Below are positions 33,226-45,480 of a DNA stretch of 64,000 bases, one piece after another. The notes under the pieces were generated by a model. The model was not told where the DNA came from. It did not search any database and saw nothing but the letters and a program-made list of their open reading frames with translations. How positions within the stretch are numbered: the stretch's first letter is position 1; the number at the start of each line of letters is the position of its first letter. The position numbers and the translations under genes were made by a program. The stretch comes from Laguncularia racemosa (taxonomy: Eukaryota > Streptophyta > Magnoliopsida > Myrtales > Combretaceae): contig JBBMOL010000082.1 of the NCBI GenBank assembly GCA_037954665.1, positions 496,001 to 560,000 of the forward strand, given 5' to 3'.

Positions 33226-35292
33226 AAGTAACTTTGATCTTGATTAATAATAGTAAAGAAGAGAATTCAAACTTTTATGATTAATAAAAGATTTTTCATG
33301 AAGATGTAAAAATATCTTTATTTTGTTTAACTTAAGAAAACCCTAAATGATGGATTTGTCTCTTTTAAGAGAAGGTTGGAATTCTCCCTTAAAGTTTCTT
33401 TTTACACCTTTACTTTGATTATTGCTTTAGGGTTTGCTTTAATGTAATGGTTGAAGCTTTTAAATTAAAGTATATTATTTTCACTACTTTACTTTTGTAG
33501 CAGACAAGAGAGATTAGAGCTTTTGTTTGGTTAAAGAGTAGTAGTAGGAAAAGAGATTAATGATGGTATGTAACAAGGTTGAGGAAGAAGTTGAAGCTTA
33601 ATAGATGATCTCAATTGGGAATATCTCAAGGATGCAAAGTAATGAGATTTCAAAGCAAATGTGCTTTTTGATGGTGATAAGTGCAAGGAATGCTGTTATT
33701 ACAAAGGTTATGTCAAGAGGCAAGAAAATTTTTCTTGCTTGACATGCCCAACTAATGGGAATTTTGGAGTTTATAAAGCCTATAGCTTGGCTTGCCTTGA
33801 TGAAAGTGGTCGACACCCCGAATCTACAATTTAAGGGAATCAACTGTCTTGATCTATACTTCTTGGGTTATTGTGTCATTATTGTTTTTTGTCTATATTT
33901 GCTAGTTAACATTTTTTTTAATATCAATAGGATGATCCTTTTGATTGCAATAAATTGACCATTCTAATTTAGATTTGTTGTAATATGTTCCTTAATTTTT
34001 GTTTTGATCTTGATGGGTCTTCGTTATTATTTCATTATTCCCAATTTTGTCTACTTGTTGGTTTGAAAGCATGCTAAATGAACATTTTGTTATTTTAATG
34101 GCCTTGCTAATGTGAATGGTTGTTGCTTACTTGTGATATGTGATCTTTTAACACCATCTTTGCTTCTCATGGCAATCAACTAAACACATAAATAGTTTGG
34201 ATACTTTATCGTGTTAATGTATGTTGTATATCTAATTTAGGAGTTTTAGGGTCTACCTTTTCCTTGTATTAAAGATGCAATTTCCATCGTCCATGCTCTA
34301 TAATCCACTATGTTTCCAAGTATATAAACCTCATACATCTTATTTTGTTTATGCATCATGTTATGTATAGCTTTCGCTGTACAGGTTGCCTTGGTTAGTA
34401 GCTATGGTGCAAATTGATCTGCCTTTTTATTTTGTAATTTATGATGTTAATATTTAGGCCATGGCTAATAGGGCAGCCTTTGAGCTTGTATACAAATTAG
34501 ATTGGATTATAAACATTAGGCATATACTTTGTTGATAATGATGGTATGCACATAAAATAGAAAGGTCATGCTTACTTTGATCAACTGAATCAATGTTGAG
34601 TGCACCATTGCTTGTGAGCATCTATTGTAAGGAATTTTGATATCTATAATCTATTTAATATATTCTTAACAAATGTTGTAGCAAAAATCACCAAATAGAG
34701 AGTGACCCCTTGTTTTATTTTTCCTCCCTTTGTTTGGATTTAATTGTTGTAGCTAAAAGAAATAGTGATATATCAGCTTATTAAAACTATTTGCTTCAAT
34801 GCACATATGTAATGCTACAGAAAGGGGTTTTGGCGAAAATGCCTAAAAGTTTTCATAGCACGTGTATACTCATAAAATGAGAACCAACTTGCAAGATAAA
34901 GGCTATAAGGCTTGAAATAATTCTCTTTTAATCATAATACATATGATTGATTAATATGGGAAAATTACTATGGAGACTAGTAGTTCACAGTTCACTTGAA
35001 CTAAAGTCACAACTTTAAAGAAATTTTAGTTTAAAAAAGGTTTAGAGGAAAAAAAAAATTAAATAAAAAATGTACAAGTTTCTGATTTTTGCATTACTAA
35101 ATCTAAACATAAACCATCTATTATCTTATCCTACACCTGCTCATTGATATATAGGCCTAAAAGTGTATGTTTCATTCAGCTTAGTAAGATATTTCTCATA
35201 TTATACCTTTCAAGTAATTATCAAGTTGATTAACAAACATATGAATGCAATAATGCATACAGTCATTCTAGAACTGTATGTAGTATAGATTT
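33226..35292. other. intergenic sequence without recognised gene
   Basis: AT-rich. A stretch at about 33645-33840 reads, in one plus frame, FDGDKCKECCYYKGY and SCLTCPTNGNFGVYKA, a Cys-pair pattern I cannot assign, closed by stops. Otherwise nothing supported. Confidence 0.45.
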
Positions 35293-36278
35293 TGTAATAC
35301 TTAAAAGTATTATTTATTTATTTATGTAATATATGTATTACCACAAAGAGCTAAGGACGAGGATGGAATTTTAAAAAGTTTGAAGGGGTAATTTGGACAT
35401 TTGACATAGAGGATATAAATACTAAAATTAACCTAGAGAGCCTCCTTTCTCATTTGAGTAGTGAAATAGAAACTGTAGAGGACAGATGCTCCCAACGAGA
35501 AACCCTAAGACGACAAAAGGAAAAAGGAGCTAATCTATTCTAAGTACATGCAGTAAGGATCTTTATACGAATTCTAAATTTTGTTAGTGGAATTGGACCT
35601 CATGGTTATCGTGTATGCATCAGGACTCGAGATTTGAGAAGGGATGGTATGAGAATGGAGATTTAATGGCTCAAAGTTGAGATTTGTGGAATTGTTGATG
35701 TAAGTATGAAAATCCCTATAATCTAAAAGCCATTATTTATTTTAGAGATATAATAGAGCTTAGGAATAGAGAAGGTTGAGTTTTGGAAAGTTTGAAGTAA
35801 AGAAATAGGGTTCGTGGAAATTGCTAAAGGTAACATGGCCGACCAACATGGTCGTGTTTCGATTGTATTGAATTCGAAAGGTACACCAAGAGATACTCAG
35901 CCTCCTAATACGGTCGTGTTTTGATTGTGTTGAGTGACAGGCAACACAACCTCCCAACACGGTTGTGTTTAGATCGTGTTGAGAGAGGAAGATGAAGATT
36001 TCCATTATTATTATGGTGATTAAGTTTTAGGAGATTTATGTTGTTTAATTGTAATAGATAGTATCAATGAGAATATTATTTTGGTGTTTAAAGACTTCTA
36101 CTGCATTAGATGTTTGATATGGTTTTTGAGAATATTTGAATTTTTAGGATGTATGGAATGTTTTTATATTGGAGTTATAAGTTCAAATGTATCAGAGTTT
36201 ATTTAGAGCCTTAATGTGTTCTTATGAGATAATGACACATAGTGGGCGGTAGCACGACCTAAGTTTTGGGGCATTACA
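35293..36278 (+). repeat. 5' LTR of the Tekay-like element
   Basis: A 986-bp LTR, TGTAATACTT to GGGGCATTACA. It holds about three units of an ACACGGTCGTGTT-type array at 35830-35985. It matches 45500 onward, but lacks about 950 bp that the 3' LTR has between the array and the GAGAGGAAGATGAAG motif. Confidence 0.85.
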
Positions 36279-36285
36279 GCTTAGG

Positions 36286-36297
36286 TGGTATTAAAGC
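36286..36297 (+). promoter_or_regulatory. degenerate primer binding site
   Basis: TGGTATTAAAGC, two mismatches from the iMet complement TGGTATCAGAGC, seven bases after the LTR. Confidence 0.6.
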
Positions 36298-36400
36298 TTC
36301 AGGTTTATGATCTTTCAGTGACTTAAGTTTGAATCTATAGGGAATAGGTTGATGATCTTTTTGTAACATAAGTAGATTCGATTGTCTCTTCTTAAATAAA

Positions 36401-37530
36401 ATGCCTCCTAGAAGAATTATCGGATCAGGAACTGGAAGGGGTGCTAGGCATAATAACCCTAATGAGGAGGAAGTTTAGAACTCATACCTACAAGGGAAAA
36501 GAGGTCAAATGGCTAAAGAGACAGTTCAACTACTACACATTGTGAACCACCTAGTGGGATTATTGGCATAATAACACCAAGCCCGTAATGTCCCATAGCA
36601 CAGAAATGCCAATGAACCCATCAACTTTGATAGGTTCATAAGAATGGCTAAGGAATTTAAACCCAGAGTGGATGACCCAATCGAGGTTAAGGATTAGGTA
36701 TAGGAAATTGATAAGACTTTTATTGCCTTCTAGATATTAGAAGATAGGAAGGTAAATTATGTTGCATTCATGTTAAGGGAGACTGTAGCAAAATGGTAGG
36801 CTTTAGTTCCTAAATTTGTAGGGGAATGCATGAACTAGGTGGTATTTAAGGAGCTATTCTATTAGAGATGCTTTCCCAGTAACTCTAAAGACAGAATGGA
36901 GAATGAATACTACAACTATGAATAGGGGAATTGAACAGTTGAAGAGTATAAGGTAGAGTTGAACCGCTTCATTCAGTTCCTTCTTGAGAATGTATGCAAT
37001 GACGATAGGTACCGAGCCAAAAGGTTATTGAGAGGATTGGAATTGGACCTACAACTTGTTGTAGGGGCCTTTCAGCTAAATGCATATGCTGAAATGGTAG
37101 ACAAAGTGAAGTACCTTAAGTAGAATAACAAAATTATAGAATAATAGACGAGCCGAAGAGTAGCAATAGCTTTAGGAAAAAGACGTGCCTCTAGTGGAAT
37201 GGGGCAAGATAGGGGTAACAGACATCACCTGCTGCAAAGCAGAACATCAAGAACTGTAGCTCCTCTCTAAATCAAACAAATGCCTTTAGCACTCACTGTA
37301 ACAAGCTCTGATGTTAAATGTCCTAGATGTTACAGACCCCATGAATTAAGAGACTGTAGATGGCTAGATGGGGCATGTTTCTCGTATAGAAGACTGGACA
37401 CACTAGTAGACATTACACTGAAAAGTCAATTCCCCTAATCTCCTATCATGTGTGCAACCAAAGGGGATATAAGGCAATCAACTGTCCTTAAGGGCAAATC
37501 AGGAATCAAAGAAGGCTAGTTCAATAGTTA
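36401..37530 (+). pseudogene. gag pseudogene, Tekay-like
   Basis: Starts MPPRRIIGSGTGRG. The gag core follows: FDRFIRMAKEFKPRVDDP, EEYKVELNRFIQFLLENV and a Tyr/Lys-rich end. A degenerate zinc knuckle CPRCYRPHELRDC is near 37320. About eighteen in-frame stops, mostly TAG at ancestral Trp or Gln positions. Confidence 0.8.
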
Positions 37531-40500
37531 GCTAAACCTTTATTGAGAGGATAGGAAGGTAGATCACAGACAGGAACTCTTGGAAAAAAATGTTCCCACC
37601 AGGGTGTTTTCCATTCACCAACAATAGCACCAAGATATTCCAGATGTGGACAACATTAAAAGTATGCTTCCAGTACACTCCTACAATGCATCTATGTCCT
37701 GTGTGTTTGAGAATTTTGTTTATGCATGTGCATTGAATGTTAAAAACATGAATGATTGTTTAGCTGTTAGTACTCCTTTGGGAGTAAGAGGAAGAATAAG
37801 TAAGATATGCACAGGAGTGAAAATAGAAATACATGGTAGGGTAATGCTAACAAACCTCCTGGTATTGGAATTGATAGAGTTTGACACTATATTGGATGTT
37901 AGCGAGCTGTTAAAATATCATGCCACCATTGACTGTCACAACATAGAGGTGCAGTTTAATATACCAGGGGATGGGTATTTTGAATACAAGTTAGAAGTGT
38001 AGAGACCCATTAGATTGCCTACCTATGAGATGTGGGGAAAAAGTGTACTGGCAACCATATCTGTTGAAGCCAGTGAAGAAGTTAGGATGGAAGAAGTATT
38101 GATAGTGTGGGAATTTCCTTACGTGTTTCTAGAAAATCTTCCTAGTTTACCCCCAGTCAAAGAAATAAAACTCAACATCGACTCGGTATAGGGTAAAGTA
38201 CCCGTATTAAAACTAGTCTATAGTATGGCACCAGTAGAATTGGAAGAATTAAGGAAACAATTATAAGAACTGCAAGATAATGGTTTTATAAGACCCAGTA
38301 TCTCTCTTTGGAGTGCACCAGTCCTGTTTATAAAGAAAAAGGATGGAAGCATGAGACTTTATATAGACTATAGAGAGTTAAACAAGGTCACAATAAAGAA
38401 CAAGTATTCTCTTCCAATGATAGATGACCTGTTTGACCAATTGTAGGGAGCTTAAGTGTTCTCTAAGGTAGATCTGAGATTAGGCTATCATCAACTTAGA
38501 ATCAGAGAAAAAGACATCCAAAAAATAGCAATCCGAACTAGGCATAAGCATTACGAGTTTCTAGTAATGCCCTTTGGACTAACAAATGCACCAGCTACAT
38601 TCATGGATTTAATGAATAGAGTATTCAGGGATTTCTTGGATAAATTTGTAATAATCTTTATAGACAATATCCTAATATACTTTAAAAGTACTGAGGAGCA
38701 TGAAGAGCACTTGTGACTAGTATTGGGTAGGCTATAAGATGAAAAGTTGTATGCCAAATTCACCAAATGTGAATTCTAGCCAGAATAAGTAGTCTTCTTG
38801 GGTCATGTGGTTAACTAGGATGGAATATCAGTGGACCTAGAAAAGGTAAGAGTGATAGTCGATTGGCACAAATTGAAAACAGTTATAGAAGTAAGAAGCT
38901 TCCAAGGTCTAGCAGGCTACTATAAGAGATTTGTTGAAGGGTTTTCCAAAATAACAACTCCTCTCACTAGATTGATAAAGAAGAATGTGAAATTTGAATA
39001 GGATGACAAATGTGAAGCCAATTTTTAGATGCTTAAAGAGAAATTAGTATCGGCGATAGTTTTGACTTTACCCAAGGGTGAAGAAGAGTTTACACTTCAC
39101 AGTGATGCCTTAGTTCAAGGGTTAGGGTGTATATTGATGCAAGGTAGTCAAGTGATAGCATATGCATCTCGACAACTAAAGCCATGTGAAAAGAACTACC
39201 TAACTCATGACTTAGAATTAGTAGCTGTAGTACTAGCTTTGAAGTTATGAAGGCATTATTTATATGGAGAAAGGTGCAAAATCTTTATTGACCACAGAAG
39301 CCTGAAGTATATATTTACGCAGAAAGAGCTGAATATGAGATAGAAGAGGTGGTTAGAGTAAATTAAAGATTACGACCTGGAGATACAATACCATCTAGGA
39401 AAAGCCAATGTGGTGGTAAAAACTCGTAGTAGAAAGAAAGAAGGCAATATAGCCACTCTAATCACTTTATAGAAGGAATTATTAGAAGACACGCGCAAAA
39501 TGGAGTTAGAAGTTTTAACACAAGAAGTGGGAGCAAAAATGGCTACTTTAAGGATTCAGCCAACCATAATGGACATAATTAAATTGGGTCAAATTGATGA
39601 TAAGGATATTCAAGAGATCAAGAGTAGAATGGAACAAGTTAAGGCACCAGAATTTAACTTAAATGCAGAAGGGACCTTAAGGTATGAAATGAGACTATGT
39701 ATGCCAAGGGATGTAGAATTGAAGAGAGAAATAATGAAGGAGGCACATCACTTCGCCTACACAATACATCCTAGAAGTACTAAAATGTACAAGGACATGA
39801 AGAGTTGTCATTGGTAGAGAAACATAAAGAGAGAAATAGTAGAATATGTAGCCAGATGGCTCACATGCTAGTAGATCAGAATAGAACACTAGAGACCAAT
39901 TGTAGAATTACAGCCTCTTCCAATACTGAAGTGGAAATAGGAGCATGTGACAATGGGCTTTGTTATAGCCCTCCCAAGTACTAGGGAAAAGTAGGATGTA
40001 GTTTGTGTTGTAGTGGACAAATTAGCCATGTCTACTCATTTCATACCTATTAGAGTAGGATATAAATTGGAAAAACTGGCTTAGATATACATACAAGAGA
40101 TAGTCAGACTGCATGGAGTGCTAGTGACAATCACTTCTAATAAAGGCACAAGGTTTGTGAGTAGATTCTGGAGCAGCCTACATAAGGCATTAGGTAATAA
40201 ATTGAAGTTCAATACAACATTCTACACACAAACAGATGATCATTCTGAAAGGACTATACAAATACTAGAAGATTTGCTCAAGGCATGTGCACTAGACTTT
40301 AGTGGCAACTGGAATGAGCATATACCTCTGGTGGAGTTTGCCTATAATAACAGTTACCAGGCAACCATCTAGATGGCACCATATGAATCTCTTTATGGAA
40401 GAAGGTGTAGATCCACACTAAATTAGGATGGAGTGGGAGAAAGATAGATGATGGGGCTGGAGCTAGTACAAGAAGTAGTCAACAAAGTGAAGTTAATCCG

Positions 40501-40788
40501 ATAGAGAATACAAACGGCCTAATCTAGATAAAAGAGCTATGTAGACAAGAGAAGATATCCTTTGGAATTCCAAGTGGGAGATAAGGTATTATTGAGAATT
40601 TCTCTAACAAAGGGAGTGATTAGATTCAGGTTAAGGGGAAAGCTAAACCCAAGGTATATAGGCCCGTTTGAGATCTTAGAATGAATAAGCATAGTGGCTT
40701 ATAGGTTAGCTCTTCCACTAAATTTGGTCGGGGTACATAATGTATTCTATGTATCTATGTAGAGAAAATATGTACCTAGCCTAGATCA
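37531..40788 (+). pseudogene. pol pseudogene, Tekay-like (protease to integrase)
   Basis: Protease at about 37650-38000: the DTG site is lost (SYNAS), but STPLGVRGRI, FDTILDV and YHATIDC remain. RT at about 38200-38760: IKKKDGSMRLYIDYRELNK, VDLRLGYHQLRI, VMPFGLTNAPATF, with the YVDD-type site changed to FIDN. RNase H at about 39090-39430 (LHSDALVQGLGCIL, LTHDLELVAVVLALK). Integrase at about 39500-40680: HPRSTKMYKDMK, VVDKLAMSTHF, second Asp site TSNKGTRF with Asp lost, HSERTIQ with Glu kept, PLVEFAYNNSY, then IGPFEIL. It reaches KYVPSLDQI where the younger element interrupts. About thirty in-frame stops, two thirds TAG. Confidence 0.88.
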
Positions 40789-40793
40789 GATAG

Positions 40794-41834
40794 TGATAGG
40801 AATCAAAATCCGACAAGACTTATCATTAGGGCAATAACTAAAGGATTTCGAATCTTGGCGATGAGGACCCATTTTCAGCAAATCGACCCCGGAATTATTT
40901 ATATACTAACCTCTTTTATCTTATTCATGTATTTTATATTCCAACAGGAATACTTATCATGCTTTACAGGGCAATGGACAAACTCACTTAAACTCAGCTT
41001 GTGGGTTATCTATGGACAGACCTGAACCGGCGATGAGTTGGGCCGATGGATCCTATAGAAGACCGGCATCATGAAGAGCATTTCTTTTATGTATTTTTCA
41101 TTTTATGAACTATTTTAGTTGTATTTTGGTTTTGGGACACTTTTATTTCTTTGTAACTTTCATTTAGGGTTAGCTACCTTAAAAGTGGCAAACTTGTAAT
41201 TTTGAGCACTTTTTAACCCTAGGAGTAGCAAGTATAAATACTTGCTTAAGAGAGGGTTTGAGGAGCTTATTTTTGCAGAATATACACCTCTTTTCACGTG
41301 TGAATTAAGGTTCATACCTTGGTTCCAACTCTTATTAATTTCAATTCCAAGACTTGAAATTATGGCGAGTGCAACATCTTGAAATTGTGAGTTATATCAA
41401 TTTCATTTTGTTGTGATTTCTTTTCTTCTCTAGTGTGTTGTATCTAGGGTTGATTTGAGATAGTTCTTGGTCAGATTTACATCTTATTGTACATGAATTC
41501 TTGTGCTAATTTGAAGTATTTATCAATCATATTTGGTTCATCATTGAAAATTTCCCTAGGAAGTGTGTTCTTCACTATTTGAAAGGGATTATTTTTGTCA
41601 CGGTTTTCTTTTGTCATATTGAGGCTTCATTTGCGTGGATTATACGAAATTAGAGTGTTGTTAGAAGGCATTTTCATTGAGGTATTCTGATTATATCATT
41701 GGTTGTTTGAATTTCATCATTTCATCATTAGGGTTCATTTGAAAAGTGTCATTTTTGGATCCGATTTTGCCTTGACTTGAGATAGTTATTCTTAAGTCTT
41801 TTGGATGTGCTTTTAAGTGTGTTTAGGCACATCA
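40794..41834 (+). repeat. 5' LTR of the nested element
   Basis: A 1,041-bp LTR, TGATAGGAATC to GGCACATCA, with TATAAATA at 41233-41240. One R-U5 block only, unlike its partner. Confidence 0.92.
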
Positions 41835-41839
41835 TCTTT

Positions 41840-41851
41840 TGGTATCAGAGC
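41840..41851 (+). promoter_or_regulatory. primer binding site
   Basis: TGGTATCAGAGC, an exact match to the initiator-Met tRNA complement, five bases after the 5' LTR. Confidence 0.9.
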
Positions 41852-42972
41852 ACATGTTGAGAGAAGGGAATTGGTTTCATTCAATTTCGTGGAAGTGATT
41901 ATCAATTAGGGTTGATCAAGTGAAAACCGCAATTGTGTTGTTGTTGTTGTGTGAGATTGCGAAATTACTTTGGATTGGGATTTGATTTGCTGATTGTTGG
42001 AGTTGATTTGGGAAGGTTATTATATCACTTTGTGGACTCTAATTCACATGGAAGAGCAGAAGTACAAAGTGAAGTTACTTTAGCAAAGTTTTTTGAAAAT
42101 GTGAAACTTACCAATTGTTGCCGTGAAGTAGCTTGTGGCGTGAGGAGTTGTGTTGTTTGTTGTCTTTGAATTCCATTGTGTAATTCTGAATTTGTGAAGT
42201 AAAATTTGCAGATTACATTAAGTTTGATTAGTAAGGAATTATTTGAATTCAAATCATATGCAATTAAGTTGTGGGAGTTAATGAATGCTTTTTGAATTTG
42301 AATTCATTGTTACCAATTGAGGAAGGCTTGCAATAAGTGAAGTTATTTGAATTTCAAATTGAAAGTTACTGCCTATAGTGGGATTCGAAATTCATTTTGG
42401 GAAAGCTACTTATTAATCTTTTGTCTTCATTATTTGCCGTGGAAGTTGAAGACTACTTGTAATCAATATTCACCTTGTTGTTGCCGTGGAAGTGATACAT
42501 CTTAATTGTTGTTGTTGTTTGTGTTGTTGCCGTGGAGTTATTGGTGGAGTGAGTGCACCGTGATTGAAGGTGTGTGTGGTGGTGTAAATTTGTGGATTTA
42601 TGTGGATTAAAGGTGCTGCACATCAAGATCAATTGTAGGTGTGAAACCGTGGCAATAAAGGAAAATTGAAGTAGTAGAATTTAAATTCAAAAACAAACAT
42701 TAAAGTGTGAAAGTAATTGAACTTATTACTTCAACACTTGTGAGTTGAATTTAATTTCTTAACTACTTAGAAGTATTTATTTGTGCTTCACTTATTCTAA
42801 TATACTTGAAGTGATAAAAAGTATTTATTGCATTGGTGACTTGTTGCACTGTGGGTGTATAAGTGTGTGTGTTGTTATCCAAACTTGTTATTGTGACGTG
42901 GTGAAGTGAAGAGAGTGTGCTACAAATTATTTAAGATTACATTTGTACTTTAGATAAATCGCATCCACAAAC
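41852..42972 (+). other. long leader of the nested element
   Basis: About 1.1 kb without a supported ORF, with TGTTGTTG and GAAGTGA-rich stretches. Probably the packaged 5' untranslated region. It corresponds to 12788-13881 in the related minus element. Confidence 0.6.
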
Positions 42973-43746
42973 ATGTCATATGATAGTGTGAATGGGTACA
43001 TTGGCAATGAGGACAATAGCCAAGTGGGTAGCAGACCAAGTCGTCGAAATACAAATGGAAGAACTCTAGATGAGCAACTTCGGGACCTTGCCACACTTGT
43101 TGCTACATTAGCAACAAGGATTGATAGGATGACATTGCCACCACCACCTGTGGTAAACCTTATGGCACCACCTAGAGTAAAGGGAGATTATCATGCTCTT
43201 AGGGAAGATAGAGATGATAATTTTGGGCTTAATCCATACCCGGATAGGGAATTTAGACTACCTCGAGGACCACAGTGTGCGAAGCTACATATGCCTTCAT
43301 TTGATGGTAGGGGTTCCGCAGATGATTACCTAAACTGGGAGGACCAAATTGTGCAGACGCAAGTATGCCAACCTTCAAAGGTTCTTGAGGGCTCTAGTGA
43401 CACGAGCCAACCCTTAGAGCATAAAATTTGTCAGACATCGATGTGCCAACCTTCAGAGGATTCTGATAATCATAGTCAGACGAGCAGACTACCAGAGAGC
43501 CAGACTGTTCAAAGACAGTTATATTCACCTTCAGAGGTTTTAGAGGGTAATGAGCAGTTGGGCCAACCATTGGAAGACCTTGAGGATCAGCATCATATAG
43601 ATGAGTCAGAAAAAGAGGAAACAAACTCAATGGAATGGGTTGAGACAGGGGAGACATCAACAGATAATGAGTCCATGTTTGTGTTGCAGATGAGATACAT
43701 CCTAGAAATGGAGGAGAGAAAACAATCACCTACTATGGTATTCTAG
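42973..43746 (+). CDS. gag N-terminus fused to a 26-residue repeat protein
   Basis: A 257-residue ORF without interruption. Residues 1-124 are the gag N-terminus of this group (TLVATLATRIDRMTLPPPP, HMPSFDGRGSADDYLNWEDQ; compare 12390-12787). From residue 125 gag core, zinc knuckle and pol are replaced by three tandem 26-residue units (125-150, 151-176, 177-202). The units share Q-x5-[CY]-x-PS-E and QPLE-type ends. An acidic C-terminal tail follows (DESEKEETNSMEW, EMEERKQSPTMVF). I recognise no family for the repeat part. It could derive from pol or from a captured sequence. The ORF is open although the surrounding host element has dozens of stops, which fits youth or constraint. Confidence 0.7.
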   Translation: MSYDSVNGYIGNEDNSQVGSRPSRRNTNGRTLDEQLRDLATLVATLATRIDRMTLPPPPVVNLMAPPRVKGDYHALREDRDDNFGLNPYPDREFRLPRGPQCAKLHMPSFDGRGSADDYLNWEDQIVQTQVCQPSKVLEGSSDTSQPLEHKICQTSMCQPSEDSDNHSQTSRLPESQTVQRQLYSPSEVLEGNEQLGQPLEDLEDQHHIDESEKEETNSMEWVETGETSTDNESMFVLQMRYILEMEERKQSPTMVF

Positions 43747-43859
43747 ATATTGGGATTCTGTAGAGATACTTCTTCAGATGGACTGCTTTTAGAAAATAGA
43801 GTCTCTACTGCATTCGATCTACCAGATTTGAGGACAAATCTTTTTGAGGCCCGAGGAGA
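43747..43859 (+). pseudogene. residual polyprotein tail and polypurine tract
   Basis: After the stop, the frame reads FDLPDLRTNLFEARGDD, homologous to the DLRTNPFQEEGNDE end of related pol proteins. It is followed by the polypurine tract GAGGCCCGAGGAGA at the LTR. It shows that the ORF above replaced everything between the gag N-terminus and the last residues of pol. Confidence 0.65.
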
Positions 43860-45248
43860 TGATAGGAATCAAAATCTGTCATGACTTATCATTAGGGCAA
43901 TAATTAAAGGATTTCGAATCTTGGCGATGAGGACCCATTTTGAGCAAATCAACCCCGGAATTATTTATATACTAACCTCTTTTATCTTATTCATGTATTT
44001 TATATTCCAACAGAAATACTTATCATGCTTTACAGGGCAATGGACAAACTCACTTAAACTCAGCTTGTGGGTTATCTATGGACCGACCTGAACCAGCGAT
44101 GAGCTGGGCCGATGGATCCTATAAAAGACCGGCATCATGAAGAGCATTTATTTTATGTATTTTTCATTTTATGAACTATTTTAGTTGTATTTTGGTTTTG
44201 GGAAACTTTTATTTCTTTGTAACTTTCATTTAGGGTTAGCCACCTTAAAAGTGGCAAACTTGTAATTTTGAGCACTTTTTAACCCTAGGAGTAGAAAGTA
44301 TAAATACTTGCTTAAGAGAGGGTTTGAGGAGATTATTTTTGCAGAATATACACCTCTTTTCACGTGTGAATTAGGGTTCATACCTTGGTTCCAACTCTTA
44401 TCAATTTCAATTCCAAGACTTGAAATTGTGGCGAGTGCAACATCTTGAAATTATGAGTTATATCAATTTCATTTTGTTGTGATTTCTTTTCTTCTCTAGT
44501 GTGTTGTATCTAGGGTTGATTTGAGATAGTTCTTGGTCAGATTTACATCTTATTGTACACTAATTCTTGTGTTTAATTGAAGTACTTATCATTTGATTTG
44601 GGATCATCATTGAAAGTTACACTTGAAAACTTGATTTTCACCATTGGGAAAGGAATCTTACTTTATGGTTTTCTTTGTCAAATTGAGGCTTAATTTTGCA
44701 GAAAAACACTTCACATTTTCGTGAGAGGGCTTAGGGTTTCCTAATTCCAAAATTCTCTTATCAATTTCAATCCCAAGAAGTTGGAATTGTGGCGAGTGCA
44801 ACAAGGAGAAATCGTGAGTAATATCGATTCATCTTTGTTGTTGTTCATTTCTTCTTTAGGGAGTCATATCTAGGGTAGATTTGAATCTTTCTTGGACTTA
44901 TTGGTTATTGTAATTCGTGGACATCAATCTTGTAAGATTGATTGTTCTTTTAGTTATTGAATTCACTATCATTTTTAGTGCATTGTGACGTGAATTTGGT
45001 ATTGAAAGGGGAAGTGGAATTCACGGTTTGTGTTGCTTCATTTTGATCTGATTTCCACGTGATTCTCAAGCCTTATTGTGGTTATTTGGTTAAATTATCA
45101 TTAGAGATTACAATTATATCATTGGATCATCATTTTTCCATCAAATCTTCACGTGAAATCACCTTCAATTGAACCGGTTTGTGTTTTGTGAATTAAGGTG
45201 TTTTTCCTTGATTCTTTTGATTGTGCTTAAGTGGAATTAGGCACATCA
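43860..45248 (+). repeat. 3' LTR of the nested element, with a second R-U5 block
   Basis: A 1,389-bp LTR. 43860 to about 44695 matches the 5' LTR (U3, TATAAATA, first R-U5). From TTTTGCAGAAAAACAC (about 44696) a second R-U5-like block follows to GGCACATCA at 45248. That block is closer to the solo LTR at 32189-33225 (shared ACATCAATCTTGTAAGATTG) than to the 5' LTR. The outer target duplication is nevertheless perfect. Confidence 0.8.
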
Positions 45249-45253
45249 GATAG

Positions 45254-45450
45254 TGGCTTTGGAATCACTAAATGTGTAGCCAAATCTGACATCTTTAGAA
45301 AGGTTAATCAAGATTCTAGACACTAAGAAATGGGTGCTAAGACGAAAAACAATCCTTTATGTTAAAGTGCAATGGACAAACCAAACAAAAAGGGAAGCTA
45401 TGTGGGAACTGGAAGTAGAAATGAGGAAGAAGTATCTATAACTCTTCTAG
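45254..45450 (+). pseudogene. C-terminal end of Tekay-like pol
   Basis: Continues the interrupted frame: ALESLNV, LERLIKILDTKKWVLRR, ILYVKVQWTNQTKREAMWE, EMRKKY. This is the chromodomain-like C-terminus of Tekay/Del integrases. Two TAG/TAA stops are present. Confidence 0.85.
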
Positions 45451-45480
45451 AATCAGGTTCTTTCAAAGATGAACGTTTTA

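Larger units (their letters stand above)
40794..45248 (+). mobile_element. nested non-autonomous LTR element
   Basis: A 4,455-bp plus-strand element inserted in the Tekay-like pol with a perfect GATAG duplication (40789-40793, 45249-45253). Rejoining the flanks restores the host frame at SLDQI-V-ALESL. It contains a 5' LTR (1,041 bp), an iMet primer site, a long leader, one 257-codon ORF, a polypurine tract and an unusually long 3' LTR (1,389 bp). No protease, RT, RNase H or integrase domain is present. Confidence 0.92.
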
